NCBI GenBank assembly: GCA_036873135.1
Contig: JAPTYO010000009.1
Span: 38,208,756-38,272,755 of the forward strand
DNA from: Clarkia xantiana subsp. parviflora
Taxonomy: Eukaryota > Streptophyta > Magnoliopsida > Myrtales > Onagraceae
Reading direction: 5' to 3'
DNA: 64,000 nt
Both the position numbers and the translations under genes were made by a program. The stretch's first letter is position 1. Every line of letters starts with the position of its first letter. The notes beneath the pieces were generated by a model that saw only the letters and a list, made by a program, of their open reading frames with translations, searched no databases and was not told where the DNA came from. This document shows positions 11,763-22,559 of the stretch, one piece after another.

Positions 11763-13289
11763 TCAAGCATGGTGTTTCTTCAAGTGTTCGCCACTGAAAG
11801 AATGCTTTAACGTTCTGCCATCGAGGTCTTCCAACTTGTATGCGTTCAGAGCTGGCATCCCCACGACCTTATAAGGTCCTTCCCATTTTGGTGACATCTT
11901 GTTGATTCGATCCAAAAGGGTGAACTCGTTGCGACGCCAAACCAGCTCCCCGACGAAGAACTGTCGGGACTTCACTCGCCGATTATAGTACCTGGCTGTC
12001 GCTAAGCGCATTCGTGCTTGGACTTCGTCGGCTTCCCGCCTCTTCTCTTCGAGTAAGTCCAAGTCCAAACGTCTCACTTCATCGTTTGTCAGGGGCTCAT
12101 AATATCTCATCCGATGGGACGCCACAGCTACCTCCACAGGGGCGACAGCTTCCGTGCCATACACGAGGCCAAACAGAGTCTCCCCTGTTGATCGTTTGGG
12201 TGTCGTTCTAACAGCCCAAAGTACATTTTCCAGTTCGTTCAGCCATTTGCCCTTCAAGGCATAGACCCTCTTCTTCAGGCCATCCATCACGATTTTGTTG
12301 GCTGACTCCACCTGGCCATTAGTCTGAGCATGGCGTACAGAGGCGGTCCGATGCTCAATGTTCAATTCTTCCAGATACTCCCTCACCTGAGAGCCGTTAA
12401 ATGGTGGGCCATTGTCGCTGATCACCACCTTAGGAATCCCGTATCTGGATACGATGTGGGTTTGGAGGAACTTGACGATCTGGTTCCCCGTTGTTCTGGC
12501 CAATGCCTTCGCCTCTATCCATTTCGAAAAATAATCGATAGCTACAAGTAAATACTTACATTGTCCTTGTGCTTGTGGAAGAGGTCCCACCAAGTCGATG
12601 CCCCACTGCGCGAAGGGCCAAGCGCTCTTGATGGATGTTAGGTTAGCAGCCGGAGCTACGATACTCGGGGCGTACCTCTGGCACGCGTCGCATGATCGGA
12701 CCAACGCCGTTGCTTCTTTGTTCATTGTGGGCCAATAGTAGCCCAAGTTCAACACTTTCCTCAAAATGGATCGGGCTCCTTCGTGACAGGCCGCGACCCC
12801 ATCATGCATTTCCTTCAGGATTCTATTGGTGTCGGGTTCTGCTACACATTTCAGGTATGGAGTCGAGAACCAGCCCTTCTTGTATAGCTGATTGTCCAGC
12901 ATCACATAATTAGACGCAATTCGACATATCCTGTCTGCTGCTACCTTGTCCTCGGGGACTGCCCCCGTAGTCAGATACGCGACTATCGGGGTCATCCAAG
13001 TGGGCTCTTCCTCCGATTTTGTCTCGATGGTGCACACCTGTGTTGGGTCGATGTTCGATAAGATCACCTTCTCCAGGAAGTGCACCTTCCGATTTTCTTC
13101 CAAGGGTGCCCCCAGGGCAAATTTGCTCAAGGCTCTGCCTCTTCGTTCTCCTCCCTTGGAATAGCCTCGATATCGAAGCTTTTGAAGCTCTCTCTCAGGG
13201 CTTGTACCTCTCGCAGATACTTCTTCATTATCAGACTCCTTGCTTCGTATCGCCCTTGAACTTGGTTCACGATTAACGCCGCGTCGCAC
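11763..13289 (-). pseudogene. integrase part of pol, element A
   Basis: The frame carries a zinc-binding N-terminus (HDGVAACH ... CDACQRYAP), the DDE core (GIDLVGPLP, VISDNGPPFNG, then E in GQVESANK) and a C-terminal region ending HSFSGEHLKKHHA. Integrase inserts the cDNA. It is in a different frame from the upstream RT because one base is missing in the segment at 13125-13145 relative to element C. Otherwise this domain looks intact, about 500 codons. Confidence 0.9.
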
Positions 13290-15238
13290 TTCACTCTCAA
13301 GTGATCGATTCCAGTGCCTTTAGCGATTTTTAGGCCCGTGATAAGAGCTTCGTACTCCGCTTCGTTGTTTGTGGCCTTGAATGTTAAAGCCAAGGCGTAT
13401 CGGAGCGGTTCACCTTCACCTGGTGGTATCAACAAAAAGCCCGCTCCTGACCCGTCTGAACTCGCGGAGCCGTCCGTGTACATCTCCCAGGTATTTTCTT
13501 TGTTTGGCCGTTCTGATTGCTCTGCCCTCTCTGGTTGTTCTTCTGTCGGGACCTCCATGGTTGCCCCCTCTACAGGGCCCGTTTCTTCTAGATCGGGGGC
13601 TGTAGATTCTGCTATAAAGTCCGCCAATGCCTGGCCCTTGATGGCCGTTCTTGGAGCAAAGTGTATTCGAAACTCACTGAGCTCTACTGCCCATTTCACC
13701 AATCTCCCCGACGCATCCGGTCGGTTCAAAAAATGCTTCAAAGGCTGGTTCGTTAGCACAGTGATCTCGTGTGCGTGGAAATATGGCCTTAGCTTCCGAG
13801 CAGTAATTATCAACGCAAAGAGGTACTTCTCAACGACGGGATAGTTCAATTCAGATTTGGCAAATGCCTTGCTTACATAATAGACGGGGACTTGATTACC
13901 CTCGACAACCTTTACTAACACAGAGCTAATGGCAAATTCAGAAACAGCCAAATAAAGGAAGAGCGGCTCGCCTGGAACCGGTTTTGCCAGCGGCGGGAGT
14001 GTGCGAAGGCCAGGAACCGGTTTTGCCTCTTCACACTTGGCGGTCCATTCGAATTTTTTGTTGGCCCTCAAGACTTCAAAAAACGGCATTGATCGGTCGC
14101 TGGCTTTGAACAAGAAGCGGTTCATTGCGGCTAGTCGGCCATTCAATACCTGCACCTCCCGATGGTTTATCGGAGACTGCATCTCCTCGATTGCCCTCAA
14201 CTTCTCAGGGTTCACTTCAATTCCCCTTTGGCTTACCATGAAGCCTAAAAACTTCCCTGAGTGGACTCCGAAGGCGCATTTCGTCGGGTTCAGGCGAACT
14301 TGATGGAGTCTCATCCGCTCAAACGCCATGGTAAGGTTGTGCACGTGATCCTCGGCTTGTCGGGACTTCACCAGCATATCATCCACGTAGGCTTCCATGG
14401 TTTCTCCCAACATATCTCCAAACAGCTTATTCACCATCCGCTGGTAGGTTGCCCCGGCATTGATCAACCCGAAAGGCATGACATCGTAGTGATAGATGTC
14501 GCTGTCTGCATAGAACGCAGTGTGGGGGGCGTCTTCTTTGGCCATCTTGATCTGGTTGTAGCCTGAGTACGCATCCATGAAACTTAACAGCTCATGTCCC
14601 GATGTGGCGTCCACCAGCTGGTCAATCCTCGGGAGTGGATAGCAATCCTTTGGACAAGCCTTGTTCAAGTCGCGGAAGTCCACGCACATTCGCCATTTCC
14701 CGTTGGTCTTCTTTACTAGCACTGGGTTGGCCACCCAAGTCTGGAATCGGAGCTCCTTAATGAACCCAGCGTCGAGCAACCTGCCCACTTCCTGCTGGAT
14801 CGCGATCTTCTTATCCGTGCCCATCGGACGCCTTTTCTGTGTGATAGGCTTGATCGCGGGGTCTATCTTCAGCTCGTGCACGATCACATCGGGGCTGATT
14901 CCTGGCATATCGCTGGGGGACCAGGCAAACAGCTCCTTGAACTCCTTCAACAACACCACCAATTTTTGGGCTGTCTTCTCAGTCAGAGCAGACCCAATTT
15001 TCACCTTCCTCTGGGGTCCGTCGATCTCGACTTCTTTCAGATCTTCTACGGGGGCGGGACGCCCAAACTCTTCTCTGGGATCTGTGTCTGTCTGGAGGAT
15101 GGTCATAGCCTCTCGCCTCCTCCTCCGGGTGGCATTAACATAGCATTTTCGGGAAGCCACCTGGTCGCCCTTGACCTCTCCGACTCCCTGGTCGGTCGGG
15201 AACTTCATCTTCTGGTGTACAGTCGAGGCAACCGCCAT
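13127..15238 (-). pseudogene. reverse transcriptase and two RNase H domains, element A
   Basis: In order: protease tail, RT core with MCVDFRDLNKACPKD, DAYSGYNQIKM and catalytic AYVDDMLVKS, then the Ty3-type RNase H (PVYYVSKAFAKSELNYP), then a second archaeal-type RNase H (MYTDGSASSDGSGAG, NNEAEYEALITGL). The double RNase H identifies the Tat lineage. Near 13995-14035 a short stretch is replaced by a local copy (KPVPGLRTLPPL), damaging the join of RT and RNase H. The frame is lost at both ends: at 15240-15265 relative to gag-PR and near 13130 relative to integrase. The protein would act inside virus-like particles. Confidence 0.9.
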
Positions 15239-17358
15239 CAGGGGATTGATGGTGGTTCTCCCATAATTGCATTGTAAGTCCCCGCGGAATCAACCACGAC
15301 AAACTCCACGTTCCTCCTTTCTGATTTCCACCCGCTACCAAACTCCACTGGTAAGGTGATTACTCCTAGCGGGTAGGAGGTTGAGCCAGAGAATCCGACC
15401 ATCGGGAAGTTTGCTTCCTTCAGATCTTTCTTTGTTTTCCCCATAGCCTCCAGCGCGTCCATGAATAGAATGTCGGAGGAGCTCCCTCCGTCGATTAGGA
15501 TTCTCTTCATCTCAAACCCATCTACATCCAGGGTTACCACCAGGGCATCGTCGTGCGGAGTCTCCACGCCTATGAGGTCTTCAGACGAGAAGGAGATTAC
15601 CATCTCTTCTTTCAAGGTCCAAGATCGGGACCTCTTACCCAGTACCACCGCCGTAGGGATCCTAGAGGCGTAAGCCTCTCGGGCGGATGAGGTATCACCT
15701 CCAGCAGCAAATCCCCCATGAATCACGTTGATAACTCGCCTCTCTTTGCGAGTACTGGATGACTCTGGATCAGTTCTCTTCTTTTTCGGGGACCGATCGC
15801 GGGATCGGGAACGAGACCGTGATCGGGACCGAGAGCGGGATCGACACCGCTTGTCCCTGACAAATTCCTTGAGCTTCCCCTTCTGGATCAGTTTTTCGAT
15901 CTCCTTCTTCAGTTCCCGACAGTGGTTGGTGTCGTGACCGTTTGCTCGGTGAAATCGGCAGTAGCGATCCGTGCGGGATCCCAAGAATTCTCCATCTTTC
16001 TTCGGGGGGTATCTGGAGATACCTTGTCGTTCCATGACCGTCAAAACCTCCGCCATGGAGCAGTTGAGAGGAATGTCGAGATCTTCCCGCTTGTCCTTTT
16101 TTGGAGGACGCCTATCATCCTTCCGACCAGAGCGACCTCGGTCCCGACTGCCCTCAGGTTTGCCCTTTGACTTACGATCGTCAAAAGGCTTGCTCGACTG
16201 CTTCCCTTTATTCGACTTTGGGGGCTCCAGTTCTCCCGCGACTATCTTTGACTCCTGGACATCGATCTGCCGCTTCACCCTCTTCTGCAATGCCTCCATA
16301 TTCCACACAGCCTTCTCAGCCACGCTGTGCATCAAGTCGGAGCCATAGGGGGCTGTCAGGTTCCGAATGAAGGTGCGGATGGTTTCGCCCTCCGAGATTT
16401 CTTCGTCTATCTCTGCTACGCTGGCTGTGTACCGCTGGTAATAATGGGCCAGCGATTCGTCGGGCCTCTGCACCACCTGGGTCAGGGACCTCACGCTCTT
16501 CAATAAACGCCTCCGACCCTGATACTGCTGAATGAATCGATCGTACATGTCTGCCCAGCAAGTGATGCAGCCTGGGGGTAGACTAAAGAACCAAGTTAGG
16601 GCCCTTTCTCCTAGTGTGTTCGGGAACAATGTGCACACTATGTCTTCACTTGGGGCTCTTCCCAGACACGCCATGAGGTGCTTCTGGACGTGGCGAACTG
16701 GATCTCCTTCGCCATCATACTCCTTTATCGTGGGGATGCCTAGCCCCGCCTGGGCTAGGGTGTCAATGAGTCGGGGAACGAAGGGATGAGTGGATCGATC
16801 CCTCAGCTCCGACACCAGCGGCTTCTGTTCTCCCATACAGATGTTCACGATCCTTACCACCTGGTCGGGAGTGATGGGACCATTCAGGGGAATGGTCCTG
16901 TGCTGTACTGGTCCTGGCCCATCAACCACGAACCTTTCCGGCTGACCGGTCGCCCTGCCTCTGTCTTGGCCTTGGGGCGGGGCTTCCTGTGCGTTCCGAC
17001 CCTCTGTTGGTAGGGTTGCTTCCTCCAGCGGGGGCATCTCCTCCTTCCTCCTCGCGGCCTCTCTTCGATCCAAGAGAGCCTCTACAACCGCCAAAAACAT
17101 GGGCATGGCCTCTGCCACGGCCCTCGTCAAATCTGCAGCTGGGGGAGCCTCCTGCCCCCTATTGTCCTGGTGTTGAGGGGCAACATCTTCGGGATGCGAT
17201 CCATTGTGCCCTCCAGTCTGGGAGAGCTCAGCCGGGGGATGGTTCTGGTTTTCCCCTTGTTCTGGTACTGAATTCAGGTTCGTTACAGCGGGGTGACGGG
17301 AACCACCGGATTGTCCCCTTCTGTTCTTGCCAGCCGCCATCGATCGAGTAGAAGGCAT
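15238..17358 (-). pseudogene. gag and aspartic protease, element A
   Basis: Start chosen at 17358 (MPSTRSMAAGK), just inside the primer site; the frame also extends back into the LTR but that start is not conserved. About 706 codons: a Gag core (GERALTWFFSLPPGCITCWAD, LAHYYQRYTASV), a knuckle of C-x2-H-x4-H-x4-C form (CRFHRANGHDTNHC), an Arg-Ser tract at about 15785-15855, and a protease with ILIDGGSSSDILF. Gag builds the particle and the protease cleaves the polyprotein. The frame ends early at 15238 because one base is missing near 15260 compared with element C, separating PR from RT. Gag itself is undamaged and might still be made. Confidence 0.9.
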
Positions 17359-17375
17359 ATCAGCTTTTTGTTTGA

Positions 17376-17394
17376 TTCCCACAGACGGCGCCAA
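17376..17394 (-). other. primer-binding site of element A
   Basis: Minus-strand TTGGCGCCGTCTGTGGGAA directly follows the 5' LTR. The same word is used by B, C, D, E and (one base further) X. It suggests a tRNA with 3' end GGCGCCA, probably a tRNA-Arg as reported for Tat/Ogre elements; the exact tRNA is not proven here. Confidence 0.8.
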
Positions 17395-18093
17395 TGTTGG
17401 ATCACGTTGGAACTCCGGTACGGATTTTGACGGCAATCCTAGCTCCTTTGCTCCACGCAATCCTGCAAGAGGGGATAGACCGGGCGGTGACCCAGAATCC
17501 CTCTCCGATGCTTAAATGAGTCTCTCGTATGACTGGCAAGCAATAATCTCAAAAGTATATTGAACTCAACGTAAGTCTTTCTGAGGTGATCTCCTGCCCT
17601 TTTATAGGCAAAGAGATGCCTCAGGTACCTGGTGAACCGTTAGGGGTGGTTAGCCCGTATCCCGCATATCTCGGACGTGATCTCGTGTATCTTAGCCATG
17701 CCCCGCGTATCTCGGCCACGCTCCGTGTATCTTAACCACGTTCCGCGTATCTCGGCCACGCCCCGCATATCTTGGCTTTATCCTCTGATAACGAGTCCCG
17801 ACTCCCGTCAGGGACTCCAGAGTTGTCTTGTTGTGTCACCGCTCGGGGCCCCTCGTCATCGTGACAGGGCCAATCATTCTCAGGGATTCATCATCTAGGC
17901 CTACTTAAAGGCTTCTCATCGGGAGCTTCCAGCTCCACTGTCGGGACCGACTCTGTCGGGACCTTGCTTCGTCGGGACTCCCTTCATCGGGACCCTTCTC
18001 CTAGGTCATCTTGACCTTCACTTTGGGGCCTGGTGGGCCTGTTTGCCGTTTCCCCGCCGTTAAGGGGCCTGACGACTATAGTCGGACCCATCA
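17395..18093 (-). promoter_or_regulatory. 5' LTR of element A with promoter
   Basis: 699 bp. On the minus strand a TATA box (CTATAAAAG, 17600-17607) follows six or so approximately 20-bp subrepeats in U3 (about 17665-17780), a layout shared with all related LTRs here. The differences from the 3' LTR are few, so the insertion is recent. Confidence 0.9.
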
Positions 18094-18098
18094 GATAT

Positions 18099-18336
18099 TA
18101 ACCTGCAATGGTATGAATTCATGAAAATTGCATTTCACCTTGATGAAGCAGATAACAGATATGGGAAACCCAAACAAGTTAACATTAAAAATTGAAGAAA
18201 AACAATACACATCACTCATTGATCCAAAGCTCAAAAGCTCCTCCCTAGAGTCTCTCAAATATCAGCCATACAATAAACTCAACAACACATTGTAGAGAGA
18301 AACCAAAGTATGGTTTCATGAACTATAAAACCTTCG
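18099..18336. other. flank of element A, nothing recognised
   Basis: Short AT-rich stretch continuing the pre-insertion site; no frame or repeat is supported. Confidence 0.3.
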
Positions 18337-18850
18337 GGCAAAAGAACCTATTTACTGTCTCAAGTTTGCATCATGTTTCAGTTTGGTATCTGACGTTTAA
18401 ATTGACCGTCCCAGGTTTCATTTTGGTTGAAATTTGGTGTCTCAGTGTGATTGCTTTAGAGAAGCCAATCCCGACAAAACCGAATGTCATATCTGAGCTC
18501 CCAAGCATGCTCTCTTCTCGTCACTTTGTCGGGACCATCACCTAAGAAGTTGTCCACATTTGCCCAAGTAAATCATGCTTTGTTGTCGCTCGAAATCGCT
18601 CTGCTGTAAACTTTTTTTTTTTTTATGTTCAACTTTTGGGTGAAATTTGACGATTTTGTGAAAAGTAAAAAGTGACGGATTAATTATAAGTGGGTGAGTC
18701 GGTTGATGAAAATGGTTGAAAAAAGAGGAAAAGACGGGCGGAGACACCAAATTTTAACAAAAATGAAACCTGGGACAGTCCATATCAAATCCTGAGACAC
18801 CAAACTGACACATGAGGTAAACCTGAGACACTAAATAAGTTCTTTTCCCT
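18337..18850. mobile_element. TIR element (MITE or non-autonomous MULE-like), about 0.5 kb
   Basis: The left 100 bp (GGGCAAAAGAACCTATTTA, GTCTCAAGTTTGCATCATG, GACCGTCCCAGGTTTCATTT, AAATTTGGTGTCTC) pair as an imperfect inverted repeat with the right end (18740-18850, ending AAGTTCTTTTCCC). No coding frame lies inside. A clear target duplication was not found, so the superfamily is open; long terminal repeats of this size fit MULE-type elements. Confidence 0.7.
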
Positions 18851-18999
18851 AGACTAAATTTCACATATTAACAAACATGATTATATACTTGCTTTAAAAA
18901 CTGAAGTACTGATCTTCTCGGGGGTAATTTCCAACACATGCAGTTACAACACCTCCTTATTGAAGAACAACATAGGTTTAGTAGATACTGAACAATTTC

Positions 19000-19460
19000 A
19001 AGATATTGTTGCAAACTGATTTGTTAAAATAAGTTGATATTTTGTCAAAACAAACATATTATAACGAATATTTTTTGTCACGAGTTTTGTCAAAATAAGT
19101 CTGTCAAATTAACTCTGTTATAACAAACAAATACTTTTGTTACAATAAAATCAATTGTTACAAATTGTAATTCGACAAAATAAGTATATTCTAACAAACA
19201 TAAATTTTATTAAAATAATGTCAATTCTTACAAAAGGTATTTGTCAAAATAAGAATATTCTAACAAACACAAACTTTGTTTATTACATATGGTAGTTTAT
19301 CAAAATAAGTCTATTCTAATGAATACGTTTGTCAAAACAAGTCTATTCTAACAAATATGTTTGTCAAAATAAGTCTATTCTAAAGAATACGTTTGTCAAA
19401 ACTAATTTATTCTAACGAATACGTTTGTCAAAACAAGTATATTCTAACAAATACAATTTC
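19000..19460. repeat. degenerate tandem repeat, about 33-bp period
   Basis: Repeated TTTGTCAAAATAAGTCTATTC and TAACAAATACG words in head-to-tail order. Similar words occur in other order at 37960-38213. This looks like the subterminal repeats of a CACTA transposon, which would fit the transposase pieces just to the right. Confidence 0.7.
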
Positions 19461-20215
19461 TCAAAATTAATTGTAATTGTAGTCAATTTGAATTATTTAT
19501 CAGTTTTTTAATAAAAAAATATATATATATTAAAATTCGAATTTGTGTTTGTTATATATTTTATTAATTGGAATTGCACTTCAATTAAATTTTTTATCAA
19601 TTTTTTAATTAAAAATTTGTATTAAGTATATAATAAAAATAAATTTTCAAAATTATTTTTTTATTATATGTTTTAATATTAATTGGGTTTTCATCATATT
19701 TTTCTAAATAAATAATAAATTGAATAAACATTACTTATCCATTTATAAAAAATAAAAATAAAAAGATAATTAATATATATACTAAAGACAGTAATACAAT
19801 TAGACCAAACAAAATAATGTATCCAAACCAAATACTGATTCTAAACAAAATAATTTAAACCTCCAAGAGACAATAATGATGTAACCACACAACCTTTAAC
19901 ATCAGAATCTGCAACTACTGACCCACTCAGAATCTCAACAACTCAGAATCTCAACAAGCTCCTTTAGTATCTCCAGGCTCTCCCAAACACCTAGGGCAAT
20001 ACAACAGCTTCTCTACTTCTTCCATTTGCCTCCTTGATTCGGCATCTGCTAATCTGAGCTTCAATCTTCATCTTGCATCATCAAAATTTAAGCTGATATG
20101 ATATCATCATCACTCTACAATAAATAAAAAAATGAATGTGCATTAGTTAAATCACAATATTATGTGTAATAACAAAAATGTACAAACCTAGCTTAGATAA
20201 ACTCACATCAAATTA
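19461..20215. other. AT-rich DNA, no gene seen
   Basis: Very AT-rich with no supported frame. It probably belongs to the CACTA-like remnant around it. Confidence 0.3.
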
Positions 20216-21810
20216 TGCTCAAATGTGAATGGATGATGACCCCTTATTCTTTTTCTTCTTTTCCTTCTTCTTCATCAAACTTTTAACAAGTGACTCGAGC
20301 TTCTCCTTCTTTTCCTCCTCCTCCTCCTCCTTCTTCTTCTTCCTTAAACTTTTAATAGCTGACTTGAGTTCATCTATTTCAGCTTGTTGGCCTTGTATCT
20401 TATTCTCAAGTTCCTCACGCAATTCCGAGTTGAAACTCACATGCTCATGTAATTCTCTTGAAGCTCTTACTTTAGTGCTAGACCTAAAACCATAACCAAT
20501 CGAACATAACTATTCTTTGGCTTAACAACTTTCTCAACTATTTGCTTTCCCGTCAATTTATCGCCAGTCTCAATTGAATTTGAATACAAGACGTTCATTT
20601 GTTCCTGAAATACAAGTTAACGTTAGAAGGAAAAAAAATAAAGAGGCATTTACCCATAAAATAAATCTAAAAAAATAGTATAAATAAATAATATTATCAT
20701 TCTTTACATAATCCTTCTCTGCTTCAGGATGAGTCCAGTCTCCATTCTTTTGATGGGTATCGTGATAAACCTTCAACTCTGCAGGTTCTTGTAGTTCCTG
20801 AGTTGGATCCTCAGAATCTTACTATATATAAATAAAATGTTTTTATATTATAAATAAACAACTTACAAAAAAAATACAATAACATATATTCTTAATATTA
20901 TAATAACTATAAGAAAAATATAACATACCATTTCATAAATTCTTTGGTAGATTGATTTAGATCCAGAGGTATGGCGAACTTGCACTTTATCACGATTCGT
21001 CTTGTTTGCAGCACTAGCTTTCTGTAAAAGATTAAATATCACAAGTTATTAAAATTAGAATAACAATGACAAAAACAGTATATCATCAAATACAAGATGT
21101 TAACTACAATGAACAGTTCAAATACATAACATTAAACTTGTCGCTTTCGAAATGTTTACACAGAGCAACCCAATGTTCTATGCTTAGGCCTTCTTTTGGA
21201 TTTCTATTGCATCCCCTGGGTCATCAAACTTCAAGTAGTGTTTGTGACATTGATGTTTGAATGACCTAAACCGCTTTGCAATTGCAGCATCCACAACTTC
21301 CTTCACATTTGGGTCAGCCATGTCTATATCAAATTCGCTCTAAAAACCAGAACTATATAAAAAATGAGATATAATCACAAGATTAGTCAAAAGTATAAAA
21401 CATATACTAATAGTAAGTATAGTACCTGTAGGTGAATATATAATGGCTCCGTCTTCTTTTTATCCTTCTTCACCATATGCCAATGGAGCATCTCGTATGG
21501 AGCTAATGAACGAGTGATGATTCCAATCTCCATCTTAAAAATTTTCTCAGTCGGACCTACTACTACTGCGTAGTTGTCTGGATTATAAATATTAATCCAC
21601 CAATCTTTTTGCCTTCCTTTATTCTTTTAGCGACATTAAAACCTCTAGCCATCTCACGCCCTCTTTTTATGGGCATGGAATCTATTAAAAATAGAGAACA
21701 TAAGTGTACTAAAATTTAAATTATTAAATATTTAAATTGCATCAAATCAGTAAGTAATACCTTCATTTTCGGAAGATATTGGATCAGCACTGGTTTGGTG
21801 CATCCGCGCT
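20216..21810 (-). pseudogene. plant transposase (Ptta/En-Spm type, PF03004-like), split and decayed
   Basis: Minus-strand pieces in family order: RGREMARGFNVAKRIKEG (about 21620-21690); KIFKMEIGIITRSLAPYEML (21430-21580); DPNVKEVVDAAIAKRFRSFK and HKHYLKFDDPGDA, ending in a stop (21185-21345); NKTNRDKVQVRHTSGSKSI (20933-21023); YHDTHQKNGDWTHPEAEKDY (20700-20790); and a Lys/Glu-rich coiled coil (20219-20440). The NK-NR-K---HT-GSKS and H-KK-G-W blocks are typical of the small plant transposase family found in CACTA elements. Introns may separate some pieces, but internal stops make this a likely fossil. Its role would be DNA binding and excision at element ends. Confidence 0.65.
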
Positions 21811-22339
21811 AGATGGTGGATCGTCACTTGATGGTGGATTTAGAAGTGTGAGATGATTTTGAAACTGATGCTGCTCGTCTTCAACTGCAAATTATGTCAC
21901 ATCAACTATCTTTGGTCTTCATGGTGCCATAGTTAATAAACCTGAAACACTTACAAGAATATTTCCAAAGAATGAAGGAGGGCAAAAAGATTGGCGGATT
22001 AATAATTATGATAATCATAATACAGAACTTTTATCTATATCCAGATTAAGCAGTCACAATAATATATCCAAAGAATAGAGTCACAGGAGGCTAATATAAA
22101 CAATAACTGAGAAAAGAAATACATGAGAACTCGAATTCAATTACCTAGTTCGTGAGGGAGATGAATTATATCTGTATGGAAGAAAACTACTCGATGTGAA
22201 AGAGAGAAACTAGAAAAGAACCGCTCGTGAGAACTGATCGGAGGAGAGGCGGAGAGAGATGAGGGAAGCAAATATATTATAAAGGAGAAAAACTGAAAGA
22301 ATAATGTACAACTATTTTTTTTTTAATTCAAAAAAAATA
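21811..22339. other. leader side of the transposase fossil; no gene
   Basis: Contains MHQTSADPISSENEG-like short frames on the minus strand near 21800 and purine-rich sequence at 22190-22270, possibly 5' untranslated. The T-rich tract at 22310-22370 marks the 3' end of the LINE to the right. Confidence 0.3.
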
Positions 22340-22559
22340 TTTTTATTTGGTCCTTAATTTCTTTTTCTTTTTTGGCCAAAGGTATAACATTCATTCATAA
22401 TGGATAGTTCAAAGTAATCAAGGAGGGGCAAAGTCCCGATCCTTTACAAGTAACGATAAAAGAGAGGGTGGGGGTGCACAGACCCAATTAAGACAACACG
22501 ACCTCTTTCTGGATTGTACAGCAACCCAGTTAGCACATTCATTTGCTTCGAGCAACACT

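Larger units (their letters stand above)
6911..18093 (-). mobile_element. Tat-lineage Ty3/gypsy retrotransposon A, complete, minus strand
   Basis: Two LTRs (6911-7620 and 17395-18093) bracket, in minus-strand order, a primer site, gag-PR, RT with two RNase H domains, integrase, a repeat zone, an antisense gene and a polypurine tract. The flanking 5-bp duplication is GATAT at 6906-6910 and 18094-18098. A dual RNase H and an extra antisense gene between pol and the 3' LTR are known marks of the Tat lineage. Gag-PR and pol are each broken by single-base frameshifts, so it needs proteins in trans. Confidence 0.95.

Noticed and set aside
14001..14566. Plus-strand frames of 100 or more codons across pol and gag of element A, and minus-strand ones across B and C
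   Set aside because: Shadows of well-supported gag-pol frames on the other strand.
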